Source of the DNA: CAJQGY01 sp964523375
Lineage (GTDB): Bacteria; Pseudomonadota; Gammaproteobacteria; Magnimaribacterales; D2472
Length of the DNA: 64,000 nucleotides
Assembly: GCA_964523375.1 (NCBI GenBank)
Contig: CAZFYG010000002.1
Span: 1-64,000 of the forward strand
Direction: 5' to 3'
Both the position numbers and the translations under genes were made by a program. Of the stretch, positions 24,066-33,534 are shown piece by piece; the stretch's first letter is position 1; each line of letters opens with the position of its first letter. The notes below the pieces were generated by a model, which was not told the DNA's origin, ran no database searches, and worked only from the letters and a program-made list of their open reading frames with translations.

Positions 24066-25328
24066 TTATAGTGACTTGTAAAAAGATGAGACCTCTTCAT
24101 ATGAGACAGTCTCTTGACTTTTTAGTTCATCATCCAAATATTTAATTAAAATACTATTACTCTCCAACTCACCATCACCAATAATAATTGCATGGCTAGC
24201 ACCTATTTTATTAGCTCTTCTTAATTTAGATTTAAGACTGCCGCTAGACAAATTAACATCTAATATGACGCTTTTATTAAGCGTTCTGAGTTGGTGAGCT
24301 ATTTTAAATGCTTTTGGTTCTAAATTGCTAGTTATAGTTATGAAAGATACAGTCTTCTTCTTATTAAAATCAACATTTGCTATATCTGCTAGCCTCTCAA
24401 TACCAATTGCCAAACCAATGGCAGGCAAATTTTTACCGCCTAATTTTTCGGATAAGATATCATAGCGACCTCCCCCCAAAAATGAATCTTGAGCACCTAG
24501 ATTGGAAGAAGATGCTTCAAATACAAAACCAGAATAGTAATCAAGGCCCCTTACTAGCGAGTAATCTATCTCAATATTACTAAATGTAGAAAAAGTTTCT
24601 TTGATATTGTTTAAAAGCTGAATATTGTCTTGTGGTAAATACTCTTTTAGCACAGGTCCATTTTTTAATATTTCTTGAGTTCTTTCATTTTTAGAATCTA
24701 GAACTTTTAACGGGTTTTTTTTCAGCCTTTCCCGTTCAGTTTCACCAAGCTCTTCCAAAAATGGTTTTAAGTATGAAACTAGGTCATCACAATATTTCTT
24801 TTTTGTGTCTGGATCACCTAAATGGTTAATTTTAATTTTTGCATCTTTAACATCAAGATCATTAACAATATTGCAAATTAGAGATATTAATTCAAACTCT
24901 GAACTTCCTTCCTCATAACCAAGAATCTCAACGCCTGCTTGATTAAATTGTCTAAACCTACCTTTTTGTGGTCTTTCGTATCTCCACATAGGTCCTATAT
25001 ACCAAAATTTATTAGTTAATGTGTCTTGCTTCTTTTCTATCATTGATCTAACAACACCTGCAGTTCCTTCAGGTCGTAAGCTGATGCTTTTATCGTTTCT
25101 ATCAAGAAAGCTATATATTTCTTTATTTACTATATCAGAGACATCTCCAGCAGATCTCTTAAACAAATCTGTCTCTTCTAAAGCCGGGGTGCGTATTTCA
25201 GAGAAATTAAATGAGGTGAATGATAATTTTAATAACTCTTCAACTCTAAAAATTTTTTTTGCTGACTGGTGTTTATCTGAATCTTTAAACAAATCCAACA
25301 TACCGCTTAAGGATTGAATTTTTTTCAT
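24066..25328 (-). CDS. hisS: HisS, histidyl-tRNA synthetase
   Basis: Class II synthetase for tRNA-His. I start it at the ATG 25326-25328 giving MKKIQSLSGMLDLF, matching the family N-terminus; codons further upstream would lie inside ispG. 420 residues. Class II motif 2 region has WRYERPQKGRFRQFNQAG, histidine-specific GLDYYSG follows, motif 3 is AIGLAIGIERL, and an anticodon-binding domain forms the C-terminus. It lies 1 nt after ispG. Confidence 0.97.
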   Translation of the reverse strand: MKKIQSLSGMLDLFKDSDKHQSAKKIFRVEELLKLSFTSFNFSEIRTPALEETDLFKRSAGDVSDIVNKEIYSFLDRNDKSISLRPEGTAGVVRSMIEKKQDTLTNKFWYIGPMWRYERPQKGRFRQFNQAGVEILGYEEGSSEFELISLICNIVNDLDVKDAKIKINHLGDPDTKKKYCDDLVSYLKPFLEELGETERERLKKNPLKVLDSKNERTQEILKNGPVLKEYLPQDNIQLLNNIKETFSTFSNIEIDYSLVRGLDYYSGFVFEASSSNLGAQDSFLGGGRYDILSEKLGGKNLPAIGLAIGIERLADIANVDFNKKKTVSFITITSNLEPKAFKIAHQLRTLNKSVILDVNLSSGSLKSKLRRANKIGASHAIIIGDGELESNSILIKYLDDELKSQETVSYEEVSSFYKSL

Positions 25329-25329
25329 A

Positions 25330-26424
25330 TTAACTCCTTGCAATAATCTCAATATTTGATTGAGCAATTTTTTCCCTAACTTTTGACTCTAATTCATCAA
25401 CTAAATTTTCGCTGCTAATTTTTTTATCAGGCTGCCCATCTACATACATAAGATTTCTTGGACTTGCTCCAGTTAAGCCAATATCTGCTGCCTTACTCTC
25501 CCCAGGTCCATTAACATAGCAGCCTATTACAGCAACTTCTATATCTTCTGTAATATCTTCAAAACGAGATTCGAGCTCATTAACTACCTCGATCACATTA
25601 AAGTTTTGCCTTGAGCAACTTGGGCAAGCAACAATTTTTACACCCCTGCTTCTTAAATTTAAACTCTTTAATATATCCCACCCGATTTTTATTTCATCAA
25701 TAGGGTCTGAAGCTAAAGAAATTCTTATAGTATCACCGATCCCCTCGGACAATAACATACCAACACCTATTGAAGATTTAACTGTGCCAGCCCTGTAAGA
25801 ACCAGCTTCTGTAATACCAAGATGAAGCGGCTGAGCTATTTTTGTAGAAATATCTCTGTAAGCATCTACTGTCATTTCAATATTAGAGGCCTTTAAACTC
25901 ATTTTATAATTTGTAAAATTGTGCCTATCTAATATCTCAACGTGCCGTAATGCTGATTCTACCAGCGCACTTGAATTTGGTTCACCGTATTTAACCTGTA
26001 AATCTTTTTCAAGAGAACCTGCATTGACACCTACCCTAATTGGAACATTGTTATCTTTGGCTGCATTTATAACCTCTCTTATTCTCTGTTCTTTACCAAT
26101 ATTACCAGGGTTAATTCTTAAGCAGTCTGCAGTGCTGGCTACCTCAAGTGCAATTTTATAATCGAAATGTATATCGGCAACAAGCGGTATTTCCACTGCT
26201 TTCTTTATTTTTTTAAATGCATTTGCTGCATCAAATGTTGGTACTGAGACACGAACAATGTCTGCTCCTGCTAGTTTAAGGTCATTAATTTGCCCGATAG
26301 TTGCATCAACATTGCATGTATCAGTATTAGTCATTGATTGAATAGATATAGGATTATCGCCGCCAACTTTAACGTCACCAACGCTTATAACTTTTGTTTT
26401 TTTTCTTGTTATCCAATCAGTCAT
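25330..26424 (-). CDS. ispG: IspG (GcpE), HMB-PP synthase of the MEP pathway
   Basis: Converts MEcPP to HMBPP using a 4Fe-4S cluster; with IspDF and IspH in this window it covers much of the MEP pathway. 364 residues (E. coli 372). TIM-barrel N-terminal part with [10 protein letters not shown] near 27-36; cluster ligands at about Cys266 and Cys269 (CPSCSRQNF) and Cys301 (GCYVNGPGE). Its ATG lies 8 nt inside the end of rodZ. Confidence 0.97.
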   Translation of the reverse strand: MTDWITRKKTKVISVGDVKVGGDNPISIQSMTNTDTCNVDATIGQINDLKLAGADIVRVSVPTFDAANAFKKIKKAVEIPLVADIHFDYKIALEVASTADCLRINPGNIGKEQRIREVINAAKDNNVPIRVGVNAGSLEKDLQVKYGEPNSSALVESALRHVEILDRHNFTNYKMSLKASNIEMTVDAYRDISTKIAQPLHLGITEAGSYRAGTVKSSIGVGMLLSEGIGDTIRISLASDPIDEIKIGWDILKSLNLRSRGVKIVACPSCSRQNFNVIEVVNELESRFEDITEDIEVAVIGCYVNGPGESKAADIGLTGASPRNLMYVDGQPDKKISSENLVDELESKVREKIAQSNIEIIARS

Positions 26425-27292
26425 TTAAATAAAATATAGTATTTACATTAAGCCTATCAGCACCGGTAATAAAATCAATATCAAGACCTTGATAAGTTCC
26501 TCTAATAGCATAAACATTTCCAACTTTTATACTGAATGGATTTTCAAGTGTTAGTGATAGAGAGTCCCCTTTAGAATATAGGTCTGATACAAGAATATTT
26601 CTATCTGCCTGTATTTCAACCCAACACTCACTATCAAAATATAAGAGTAATTTATTATCAATACCATTAAGAATTTCCTGTGTGATCTTTTCAATTGGCA
26701 TAGTTATGGCAGGAATTGTAAGATTATTTTTAGTTGCACTTGGAATAATTTTTGGTAACTCCACAATATTTTTTTTAGTTATTTTTTTTACCAAGCTGAT
26801 ATTTTTATTATCGTGAAAACCGGTATCATTAACTGAGAATTTATCAGGTATCAACACTTCAATATCCTCACTTACAGATAAGCCAGGGCCTGATACTTTA
26901 ATGTCTTTAATCGCTGGCTGGGTAGGCTTGCTAATAATAACTATTAAAATTAATAGAACTAACCCAGCTAGCCCAATTAAAATTTTTACAAAAGGGTTGC
27001 CAATTGATTTGTATGATTTGTTTATTATTTCGTCTTTTCTATTTTGAGCTACATACACAGAAGGGAATTCTGGCTTTATATCTAAAATATTTGAGTATTT
27101 ACGAAAATAGGCTCTTGCAAAACCTTCGCTTGGAAAGCCTGAGTAACTTCCGCTCTCTATACATCTTAAATATTTGATATTAATCATATATTTACTAGAT
27201 ATTTCGCTTATTGTTAATCCAAGCTCTTCTCTTCTGGCTTTAAAAATGATTCCAGTTTTTGCAGAGTTAGCGGACTTTAGATCTTCATTCAT
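26417..27292 (-). CDS. rodZ: RodZ, cytoskeletal/cell-shape protein
   Basis: Bitopic membrane protein that links MreB to the elongation machinery. 291 residues: N-terminal helix-turn-helix domain (about 15-75, with [18 protein letters not shown]), one membrane helix at about 102-121, a linker, and a beta-rich periplasmic domain (about 210-291, [20 protein letters not shown]). It shares one nucleotide with the rlmN stop. In Pseudomonas pilF lies between rlmN and rodZ; it is absent here. Confidence 0.9.
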   Translation of the reverse strand: MNEDLKSANSAKTGIIFKARREELGLTISEISSKYMINIKYLRCIESGSYSGFPSEGFARAYFRKYSNILDIKPEFPSVYVAQNRKDEIINKSYKSIGNPFVKILIGLAGLVLLILIVIISKPTQPAIKDIKVSGPGLSVSEDIEVLIPDKFSVNDTGFHDNKNISLVKKITKKNIVELPKIIPSATKNNLTIPAITMPIEKITQEILNGIDNKLLLYFDSECWVEIQADRNILVSDLYSKGDSLSLTLENPFSIKVGNVYAIRGTYQGLDIDFITGADRLNVNTIFYLND

Positions 27293-28371
27293 TAGATCTC
27301 TCTTGCGTTTATAAGGTTTTTACCTTTAATTGATTTTTTTAATTTGCCAACTAATTGCCCGCAAGCTCCATCAACCGCATCGCCTCTTGTCACTCTTAAT
27401 GTTGTAATAAAACCTTTTTTTACAAGAATGTCTTTAAAATTTTGAATGTTAAGTTTATTTGATCTCTTGTAATCTGACCCATCAAATGGATTAAATGGAA
27501 TTAAATTAATCTTGCATGATAAATCTGATAAGAGTTTACATAATTCATATGCCTGTTCTTTTGAATCATTAACACCGTCTATAAGAATATACTCTATTGT
27601 AATGTTTCGTTTGCCATCATAAAAAGAAATATAATCCATGCAGGATTTAATCAATTTTTCAATTGGGTATTTTTTATTAATAGGAACAATCTCATCTCTA
27701 AGTTGATTGTTTGAAGCGTGTAAAGAGATTGCTAAAGAAACATCTACATTATTTGCAATACTGTCTATTTGAGGAACTATTCCAGATGTGCTAATTGTGA
27801 TTCTTTTCCTTGAGAGACCATAGCCCATTTGGTCCTTCATAATTTTTGCTGATTCAATAACAGGATTAAAGTTTAAAAGAGGCTCTCCCATACCCATAAA
27901 AACAACATTTGTTATTGGCATATTTTCACTTTCGCCAAAATTTGCTAACCATAACTGACCGATAATTTCATCGGAGGTTAGGTTTTTTTCAAAACCCTGT
28001 GCTCCAGTTGCACAAAAAGTGCATTGCAAAGCGCACCCAGCTTGAGATGATATACATAGGGTAGCTCTTTTTTTTTCCGGTATCCTTACCATCTCGATCA
28101 TTGTTCCTGAATCAAGTTTAATTAAGTATTTCTTTGTTCCCTCTGGTGACAGGAATGACTCCTCTATAATTGGAGGTTTCATGAACGCAACTTCTTTTAA
28201 TTTAGCCCTGAGGGGTTTATTAAAATCTGTCATTTCATCAAAATCAATAACACCTTTTTGATGTATCCACTTTAATAACTGTTTGGCACGAAAAGATGGC
28301 TCTTCTAGAGACTTAAAAAAAACCTCAAGCGATTCTAGAGAGCAACCAAGGAGATTCTTTTTTTTGATCAA
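27292..28371 (-). CDS. rlmN: RlmN, 23S rRNA A2503/tRNA A37 C2-methyltransferase
   Basis: Radical SAM enzyme making 2-methyladenosine in 23S rRNA and some tRNAs. 359 residues. Radical SAM cysteines Cys113, Cys117 and Cys120 (GCALQCTFCATG); a second catalytic Cys at about 337 in AVDGACGQL. VVFMGMGEPLLNF and the N-terminal KQLLKWIHQKG are family features. It starts 3 nt after ndk ends. Confidence 0.97.
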   Translation of the reverse strand: MIKKKNLLGCSLESLEVFFKSLEEPSFRAKQLLKWIHQKGVIDFDEMTDFNKPLRAKLKEVAFMKPPIIEESFLSPEGTKKYLIKLDSGTMIEMVRIPEKKRATLCISSQAGCALQCTFCATGAQGFEKNLTSDEIIGQLWLANFGESENMPITNVVFMGMGEPLLNFNPVIESAKIMKDQMGYGLSRKRITISTSGIVPQIDSIANNVDVSLAISLHASNNQLRDEIVPINKKYPIEKLIKSCMDYISFYDGKRNITIEYILIDGVNDSKEQAYELCKLLSDLSCKINLIPFNPFDGSDYKRSNKLNIQNFKDILVKKGFITTLRVTRGDAVDGACGQLVGKLKKSIKGKNLINAREI

Positions 28372-28374
28372 AAT

Positions 28375-28800
28375 TTACACTGACATTATTTCTTCTTTAT
28401 TGAAAAAATAGTCTATCTCCCTTGCTGCACTCTCAAGTGAATCTGAGCCATGAACAGCATTTGCATCAATACTATTGGCAAAATCAGCTCTTATTGTTCC
28501 AGGTTCTGCTTCTTGAGGATTGGTGCTCCCCATTAGCTCTCTATTTTTAAGAACTGCATTCTCACCTTCTAAAACCTGAACAAAGACAGGACCTGAAGTC
28601 ATAAATTTCTTAAGGTCTTCGAAAAAAGGCCTTCCTTCATGCTCAGCATAAAACCCAGACGCCATTGCATCATCAAGCTGTATTAATTTTCCGGCAACTA
28701 TCTTAAGGTTGTTATCTTCAAATCTAGATATTATTTTTCCTATTACATTTTTTGAAACTGCATCTGGTTTGATTATTGATAGTGTTCTTTCTTTTGACAT
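28375..28800 (-). CDS. ndk: Ndk, nucleoside diphosphate kinase
   Basis: Balances nucleoside triphosphate pools by phosphate transfer through His117 (NAVHGSDS). 141 residues, full length; starts [20 protein letters not shown] lies about 7 nt before the ATG. It follows iscX by 41 nt, the order known from Pseudomonas. Confidence 0.98.
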   Translation of the reverse strand: MSKERTLSIIKPDAVSKNVIGKIISRFEDNNLKIVAGKLIQLDDAMASGFYAEHEGRPFFEDLKKFMTSGPVFVQVLEGENAVLKNRELMGSTNPQEAEPGTIRADFANSIDANAVHGSDSLESAAREIDYFFNKEEIMSV

Positions 28801-28829
28801 TTTGTATCCTTAGGTTAAAAATTTTGAGT

Positions 28830-28835
28830 ATTATA
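28830..28835 (-). promoter_or_regulatory. Possible -10 element of an internal ndk promoter
   Basis: Perfect TATAAT on the minus strand in the 41-nt iscX-ndk gap, 29 nt before the ndk ATG and its AAGGA ribosome site. No convincing -35. It could free ndk-rlmN and downstream genes from IscR control. Confidence 0.35.
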
Positions 28836-28841
28836 TGAGAG

Positions 28842-29045
28842 TTATTCGAATTCTTCTATCCATAACATCTGAATTGCTTCTAATATTTTTTCGTTTGATT
28901 TCTTAGGGTCGCCCTCAAAGTCAGCAAGGCTGCATACCTTACTATGTAAATCTGGAAATGAAATCCATTGAGGATCAATATCAGGATATTCATCTGATAG
29001 TAAAATAGAAATTTCATAAACATCTGACCATTCTAGCTTTTGCAT
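28842..29045 (-). CDS. iscX: IscX, Fe-S assembly regulator
   Basis: Small acidic protein that binds IscS and iron in Fe-S assembly. 67 residues, beginning with LEWSDVYEISILLSDEYPD, then WISFPDLHSKVCSL, and ending with ILEAIQMLWIEEF; length and pattern fit IscX (66 aa in E. coli). It starts 1 nt after fdx ends and closes the isc operon. Confidence 0.93.
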   Translation of the reverse strand: MQKLEWSDVYEISILLSDEYPDIDPQWISFPDLHSKVCSLADFEGDPKKSNEKILEAIQMLWIEEFE

Positions 29046-29046
29046 C

Positions 29047-29385
29047 TTAGTGATCCTCTGAAACTTGATTTATGTTATATCTAGGAAGTTCTATCTCTAA
29101 GTCATCATTAATAGGTACAGTTTGACAGCTTAATCGAGATGTTTGTTCAAGACCCCATGCTTTATCAAGCAGATCTTCCTCTGTATCATTTGCTTCCTCT
29201 AAAGAATTGAAGCCCTTTCTAACAACTATATGACAAGTTGTGCAGGCACATGACATTTCACAGGCGTGCTCTATCTTAATACCATTTCTTAAAGCTGCTT
29301 CGCATACTGTTTCACCTGGAAGATTTTCAATGATGGCACCATTTGGGCAAATTTCATGGTGAGGGAATATCTTAATTTTAGGCAT
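29047..29385 (-). CDS. fdx: Fdx, isc-type 2Fe-2S ferredoxin
   Basis: Electron donor for Fe-S assembly on IscU. 112 residues. Cluster ligands Cys42, Cys48, Cys51 and Cys87, with an additional Cys46, are at exactly the E. coli Fdx positions (EMSCACTTCHIVV and SRLSCQ). It follows iscA directly (2-nt gap); in E. coli hscB and hscA separate them. Confidence 0.96.
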   Translation of the reverse strand: MPKIKIFPHHEICPNGAIIENLPGETVCEAALRNGIKIEHACEMSCACTTCHIVVRKGFNSLEEANDTEEDLLDKAWGLEQTSRLSCQTVPINDDLEIELPRYNINQVSEDH

Positions 29386-29387
29386 TT

Positions 29388-29729
29388 TTATATCGTAAAG
29401 CTTTCACCACATCCACATACAGCTTTAGCATTTGGGTTGATAAATTTTATACCCTTATTCAGCCCATCTTCAGAATAATCGACCATACTACCGGATAAAA
29501 AATTGAGGCTATGATTGTCAATATAAATATTACATCCATTTTTTTTAAAAACATGGTCATTAATATCAATACTATCAATGAAATCAAAAACATATTCATA
29601 ACCACTACAGCCAGCTTCTTTAACACCAATTTTAATGCCCTTTCCACTGCCTCGCTGCTGAAGACTAATGAGAAAGTGATTAATTGCTTTATCTGAAAAT
29701 GAAATTGATTTTGGATTAAACTCTTGCAT
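29388..29729 (-). CDS. iscA: IscA, A-type Fe-S carrier
   Basis: A-type carrier that passes Fe-S clusters to apoproteins. 113 residues, with the three invariant cysteines at Cys41 (EAGCSGYEY), Cys105 and Cys107 (CGCGESFTI). Its position between iscU and fdx supports IscA over ErpA or SufA; on sequence alone the three are hard to separate. 2-nt gap on each side. Confidence 0.92.
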   Translation of the reverse strand: MQEFNPKSISFSDKAINHFLISLQQRGSGKGIKIGVKEAGCSGYEYVFDFIDSIDINDHVFKKNGCNIYIDNHSLNFLSGSMVDYSEDGLNKGIKFINPNAKAVCGCGESFTI

Positions 29730-29731
29730 GG

Positions 29732-30136
29732 TTATTGCTTTGATTCATAATCTTCAATTGCTTGACGTATTGAGTCCTCAGCAAGAACTGAGCAATGGAT
29801 TTTTATGGGAGGCAATTCAAGAGCCTCTACAATCTCAATATTTTTTATAGCTTTTGCTTCTTCTAGCGTTTTTCCAATTAACATTTCTACTAACTCACTA
29901 GATGATGCAATTGCAGATCCACAACCATAAGTTTTAAATTTAACATCTTTAATAACATGAGAGTTTCCTTTAGGTTCGCATTTAATTTGAAGTTTCATAA
30001 CATCACCGCATGCTGGAGCTCCTACCATTCCAGTGCCAACATTCAATTCAGCAGGATCAAACCTACCAACTTTAAATGCCTGAGGATTATTTAAAGTATC
30101 CTCGAATTTATCTACAACTTTTTTTGAATATGCCAT
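29732..30136 (-). CDS. iscU: IscU, Fe-S cluster scaffold
   Basis: Scaffold on which 2Fe-2S clusters are built. 134 residues. Ligands Cys43 (with Asp45 in APACGDVMK), Cys72 (YGCGSAIASSS) and Cys115 (IHCSVLA). ELPPIK at about 107-112 corresponds to the LPPVK site that E. coli HscA grips, although no hscA is next door. There are three extra residues, including Cys53, in the loop between the first two ligands compared with E. coli. Confidence 0.97.
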   Translation of the reverse strand: MAYSKKVVDKFEDTLNNPQAFKVGRFDPAELNVGTGMVGAPACGDVMKLQIKCEPKGNSHVIKDVKFKTYGCGSAIASSSELVEMLIGKTLEEAKAIKNIEIVEALELPPIKIHCSVLAEDSIRQAIEDYESKQ

Positions 30137-30147
30137 TTTTATTTACC

Positions 30148-31371
30148 TTAGTGTGTTTTCCATTCAACAGTATCAAGATCTATTCCATCGAGATGCATCT
30201 CCCAAAGTGGAGATAGCTCTCTTAATCTTTCAACAACATTTTTTAGTATTGAAAGTGTTTCCAATACCTCGTCTTCATTAGTGAATCTACCAAATGAAAA
30301 TCTAATTGAGCTATGAGCTAATTCATCCTTTCTACCTAATGCTCTTAGAACATATGATGGCTCTAAACTTGCAGATGTACATGCTGACCCAGAAGATACA
30401 GCAATGTCTTTTAAGCCCATAATGAGAGACTCCCCTTCGACAAAATTAAAACTCACATTAAGTATATTAGGGACTTTATTTGCAACATCACCATTTAAAT
30501 AAACGTGCTCAATATCATTGACTTGATCTAAAAACATATCATGAAATCTTTTAATTTTTGCTATGTCTTGTTTCATATCTTCTTTTGCAATCCTGAAGGC
30601 TTCGCCCATCCCAACAAGTTGGTGAGTAGGAAGTGTTCCAGACCTCATGCCTCTCTCGTGACCCCCACCATGAATTTGCGCTTCAATTCTTACTCTAGGT
30701 TTTCTTCTCACAAATAGAGCTCCAACTCCTTTAGGGCCATATGTTTTATGAGCAGAAAAGGACATTAGATCTACAGGTAATTTTTTTAAATCAATTGGAA
30801 CTTTTCCGGTACTCTGGGCAGCATCTACATGAAAGAAAATTCCTTTTTCTCTAGTAATTTTGCCTATACCATCTATGTCATTTAATGTGCCTAATTCATT
30901 ATTGATATGCATTACTGAAACCAATATAGTTGAATCTTTTATTGCATTATTTACAGCCTCTGGAGTGATAATTCCACCTTCATTTGGTTCCAGGTATGTT
31001 ACTTCAAAACCATCACGCTCAAGTTGCCTGCACGGATCTAAAACAGCTTTGTGCTCTATTTTTGAAGTAATAATATGATTACCTTTTGTTTTATAAAACT
31101 TGGCAATACCTTTAACAGCTAGGTTATCGGCCTCAGTTGCACCAGAGGTCCAAACGATCTCTCTAGGATCACAATTTACTAAATTTGCTACATGTGATCT
31201 TGCTTCTTCTACAGCCTCATCTGCTTTCCACCCATAACGATGTGATCTCGATGCTGGATTACCAAACTCCCCATCAGGTGTTAAAAATTCCATCATTCTT
31301 TTAGCCACCCTCGGATCAACTGGTGTTGTGGAAGCATAGTCGAGATAAATTGTTTTATTTTTTTCTTTCAT
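30148..31371 (-). CDS. iscS: IscS, cysteine desulfurase
   Basis: PLP enzyme that supplies sulfur for Fe-S clusters and tRNA thiolation. 407 residues. PLP lysine Lys209 ([11 protein letters not shown]) and the mobile-loop catalytic cysteine Cys331 ([13 protein letters not shown]). The N-terminal [12 protein letters not shown] is typical. It lies 2 nt after iscR and 11 nt before iscU. Confidence 0.98.
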   Translation of the reverse strand: MKEKNKTIYLDYASTTPVDPRVAKRMMEFLTPDGEFGNPASRSHRYGWKADEAVEEARSHVANLVNCDPREIVWTSGATEADNLAVKGIAKFYKTKGNHIITSKIEHKAVLDPCRQLERDGFEVTYLEPNEGGIITPEAVNNAIKDSTILVSVMHINNELGTLNDIDGIGKITREKGIFFHVDAAQSTGKVPIDLKKLPVDLMSFSAHKTYGPKGVGALFVRRKPRVRIEAQIHGGGHERGMRSGTLPTHQLVGMGEAFRIAKEDMKQDIAKIKRFHDMFLDQVNDIEHVYLNGDVANKVPNILNVSFNFVEGESLIMGLKDIAVSSGSACTSASLEPSYVLRALGRKDELAHSSIRFSFGRFTNEDEVLETLSILKNVVERLRELSPLWEMHLDGIDLDTVEWKTH

Positions 31372-31373
31372 TT

Positions 31374-31808
31374 TTACTTTATTTCTTTAAGTTTTATATA
31401 TGGGTTGTCAGGAGAATTAACAAGGCTGCTTAAGGTTATAGTTGTTAAATAATTATCTACTAAATTGTTTAGATCATTCCATAAATTATGAGTTTTACAC
31501 TCCCTTCCATCTTGGCAGGTATGGCTACCATGACAGTTTGTAGCATCTAAATCCTCATCAACAGCATCCATGATTTCTTTAATAGATATTCTATTGATAT
31601 CTTTTGCATATGAGTAGCCTCCGTTTCTTCCTCTAACACTTTTTACAATTCCAGCTATTCTAAGTTTTCTGAATAATTGCTCGAGGTATGAAATTTCTAT
31701 GTTTTGGTTATTAGAAATGTCAGTTAAGGATACAGGCCCGGAGTTAGCAAGAATCCCCAGCTCTGTTAGTGCGCTAACTGCATATTTACTTTTAGTGGTG
31801 AGTTTCAC
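31374..31808 (-). CDS. iscR: IscR, Fe-S-sensing Rrf2-family repressor
   Basis: Controls the isc operon according to Fe-S demand. 144 residues: N-terminal winged helix ([12 protein letters not shown], then [21 protein letters not shown]), cluster ligands Cys92, Cys98, Cys104 and His107 at the same numbers as in E. coli IscR. The start is GTG at 31806-31808, fixed by the family N-terminus (M/V-K-L-T-x-K). A strong promoter with a -10 ending 6 nt before the GTG suggests a leaderless message; see the adjacent box. Confidence 0.96.
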   Translation of the reverse strand: MKLTTKSKYAVSALTELGILANSGPVSLTDISNNQNIEISYLEQLFRKLRIAGIVKSVRGRNGGYSYAKDINRISIKEIMDAVDEDLDATNCHGSHTCQDGRECKTHNLWNDLNNLVDNYLTTITLSSLVNSPDNPYIKLKEIK

Positions 31809-31814
31809 GCATGA

Positions 31815-31846
31815 ATTATAAATACCTGACTAATTTAGTCAAGTTT
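31815..31846 (-). promoter_or_regulatory. iscR promoter overlapped by a type 1 IscR box
   Basis: On the minus strand a -35 TTGACT (31837-31842) and a -10 TATAAT (31815-31820) are separated by 16 nt. The 25-bp stretch 31822-31846 matches the E. coli type 1 IscR consensus ATASYYGACTRWWWYAGTCRRSTAT at 24 of 25 places (the second base of the leading ATA is A). It covers the -35 and most of the spacer, the place for repression by holo-IscR. It also spans the purC stop codon. Confidence 0.85.
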
Positions 31847-32557
31847 AATATTCATACCCAATCTATCGGCAACTTGGTGATACGATTCAACCACATCTCC
31901 GAGACCCTCTCTAAATCTATCTTTGTCCATCTTCTTTCCGGTTTCAACATCCCACAATCTACATCCATCAGGAGTAAATTCGTCAGCAAGGATAATTTGA
32001 CTTCCTTCTAAAAGACCAAATTCAACTTTAAAATCAACCAAAGTAAGACCAGAGTCTAAAAATAATTTTGAAAGAACATCATTTATTTTATAAGTAAGAA
32101 TTTTCATTTGATCAATATGTTCTTGTTTCGCCCACCCAAATGAAATGATATGTTCATCGTTTATTAATGGATCACCTAAATCATCATCTTTTAAAAAGAA
32201 TTCAAAAAGCGGTGACTGCAATACCAGACCATCCTCTGTGCCGAGTCTTCGACAGATTGATCCAGAGGCAATATTTCTTATTACGCACTCAATTGGAAAC
32301 ATCTCAAGCTTGTGGACTAATGAATCAGTCTGATTTAAAACTTTTATATGGTGGGTTGGGATATTATTATTTTCTAAATGTTCAAGAATAAAAGCATTGA
32401 ATTGATTATTAACAGCTCCCTTGCCCAGTAACGCCTCTTTCTTTTTACCATCAAAGGCAGAGGTGTCGTCTCTAAAGTTCATAATTAAATGATTTTCATT
32501 ATCAGTGGTAAATAAAGACTTAGCTTTCCCTGAGGTTATTTCTTTTATTTTATTCAT
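31835..32557 (-). CDS. purC: PurC, SAICAR synthetase
   Basis: ATP-dependent ligase joining aspartate to CAIR in purine synthesis. 240 residues, full length. GKAKSLF near the N-terminus, RDDTSAFDGKK, and LVDFKVEFG with DEFTPDGCRLWD are family motifs. Its ATG shares one base with the bamC stop (TAATG), so it is coupled to dapA-bamC, a conserved order in gammaproteobacteria. Its stop lies within the iscR promoter. Confidence 0.97.
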   Translation of the reverse strand: MNKIKEITSGKAKSLFTTDNENHLIMNFRDDTSAFDGKKKEALLGKGAVNNQFNAFILEHLENNNIPTHHIKVLNQTDSLVHKLEMFPIECVIRNIASGSICRRLGTEDGLVLQSPLFEFFLKDDDLGDPLINDEHIISFGWAKQEHIDQMKILTYKINDVLSKLFLDSGLTLVDFKVEFGLLEGSQIILADEFTPDGCRLWDVETGKKMDKDRFREGLGDVVESYHQVADRLGMNIKLD

Positions 32558-33534
32558 TAGTTTAGTAATTCGTTAATTTTTGATAATAGTTGTTCAGATT
32601 CGTCTATATTACCATTTAATGATTTAGCTCTTACATAGGTTTTATTATTTTTTTGGCTAATTATTACTTCAAACTGTGATTCTTTATTAAAATCTGATTC
32701 TTTTTTAGAGCTTCCAAAACCTAAAAAAGAAAACATTCCCTCTTCTTCATCAAGACCATAACTTACAAAAAATATTCCGTTTGATCTATCTCTATCATTA
32801 GAGACGATATTCCCGCTTGCAAGAGCCTTGCTTACTGATGACCAGGCTCTATCAAAGTTTAGATCTAATTCGATAATTGTTTGTCCATTCTCGGTATAAA
32901 TATTAGCTTTTTTTCTTTCATTAAGATTTTGTGCTGCTAATGATGTGCCTGTAAACACATCAACAGATTCAGCCAAATATTCAACAACTCTTCCTAACTC
33001 TGATTGAATAAACTCAGGATTACTTACAATTTCTTTAGTTTCTTTATTAATTTTATTTAAAAATATTTCAGAAGACGCCTCTTTGATTCCATGCTCTATT
33101 TTCATTTCCAGTTCAAACTGTTCACTGAAATCAATTCTTATGACTCCACTCTCTGGATCAGCGCTCATAACTGAATAAATTGACGTATCCCAATAATTTT
33201 TTGATATTGGCCACGTGGTCGATGGCAGTGTTTCTATATAAACCCACATCAATTCACCTAGCCTTCTTAGCTGAACTGAACTTTCACCTCCAGATGAAAA
33301 TATTTGCCTTGGCTTTGGAATATCTAAATCTTTCTCTACCTCTATAATGCTAAAGTATGGATAATGATTATCAGATTTTAATTCAGAAAGGTTTTCAGGT
33401 GCCGTAAGCGGTGCCTGTGATGTCTCATCAAGAAACTCGTATTCATTTGTTGGAAAATAGCCTTCAGGCCCAGTTAACCATGCACATGATGAGCATGTAA
33501 TTAAAATTAATAATAATTTTGAGGTTTTTATCAT
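32557..33534 (-). CDS. bamC: BamC, BAM-complex lipoprotein
   Basis: Outer-membrane assembly lipoprotein (NlpB). 325 residues; hydrophobic signal with Cys14 or Cys17 as the lipid-bearing residue (LITCSSC). Two BamC-like helix-grip regions follow the unstructured N-terminal stretch that contacts BamD (about 20-60). The sequence is poorly conserved; the call depends on length, signal and the dapA-bamC-purC order. It overlaps dapA by 4 nt. Confidence 0.85.
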   Translation of the reverse strand: MIKTSKLLLILITCSSCAWLTGPEGYFPTNEYEFLDETSQAPLTAPENLSELKSDNHYPYFSIIEVEKDLDIPKPRQIFSSGGESSVQLRRLGELMWVYIETLPSTTWPISKNYWDTSIYSVMSADPESGVIRIDFSEQFELEMKIEHGIKEASSEIFLNKINKETKEIVSNPEFIQSELGRVVEYLAESVDVFTGTSLAAQNLNERKKANIYTENGQTIIELDLNFDRAWSSVSKALASGNIVSNDRDRSNGIFFVSYGLDEEEGMFSFLGFGSSKKESDFNKESQFEVIISQKNNKTYVRAKSLNGNIDESEQLLSKINELLN

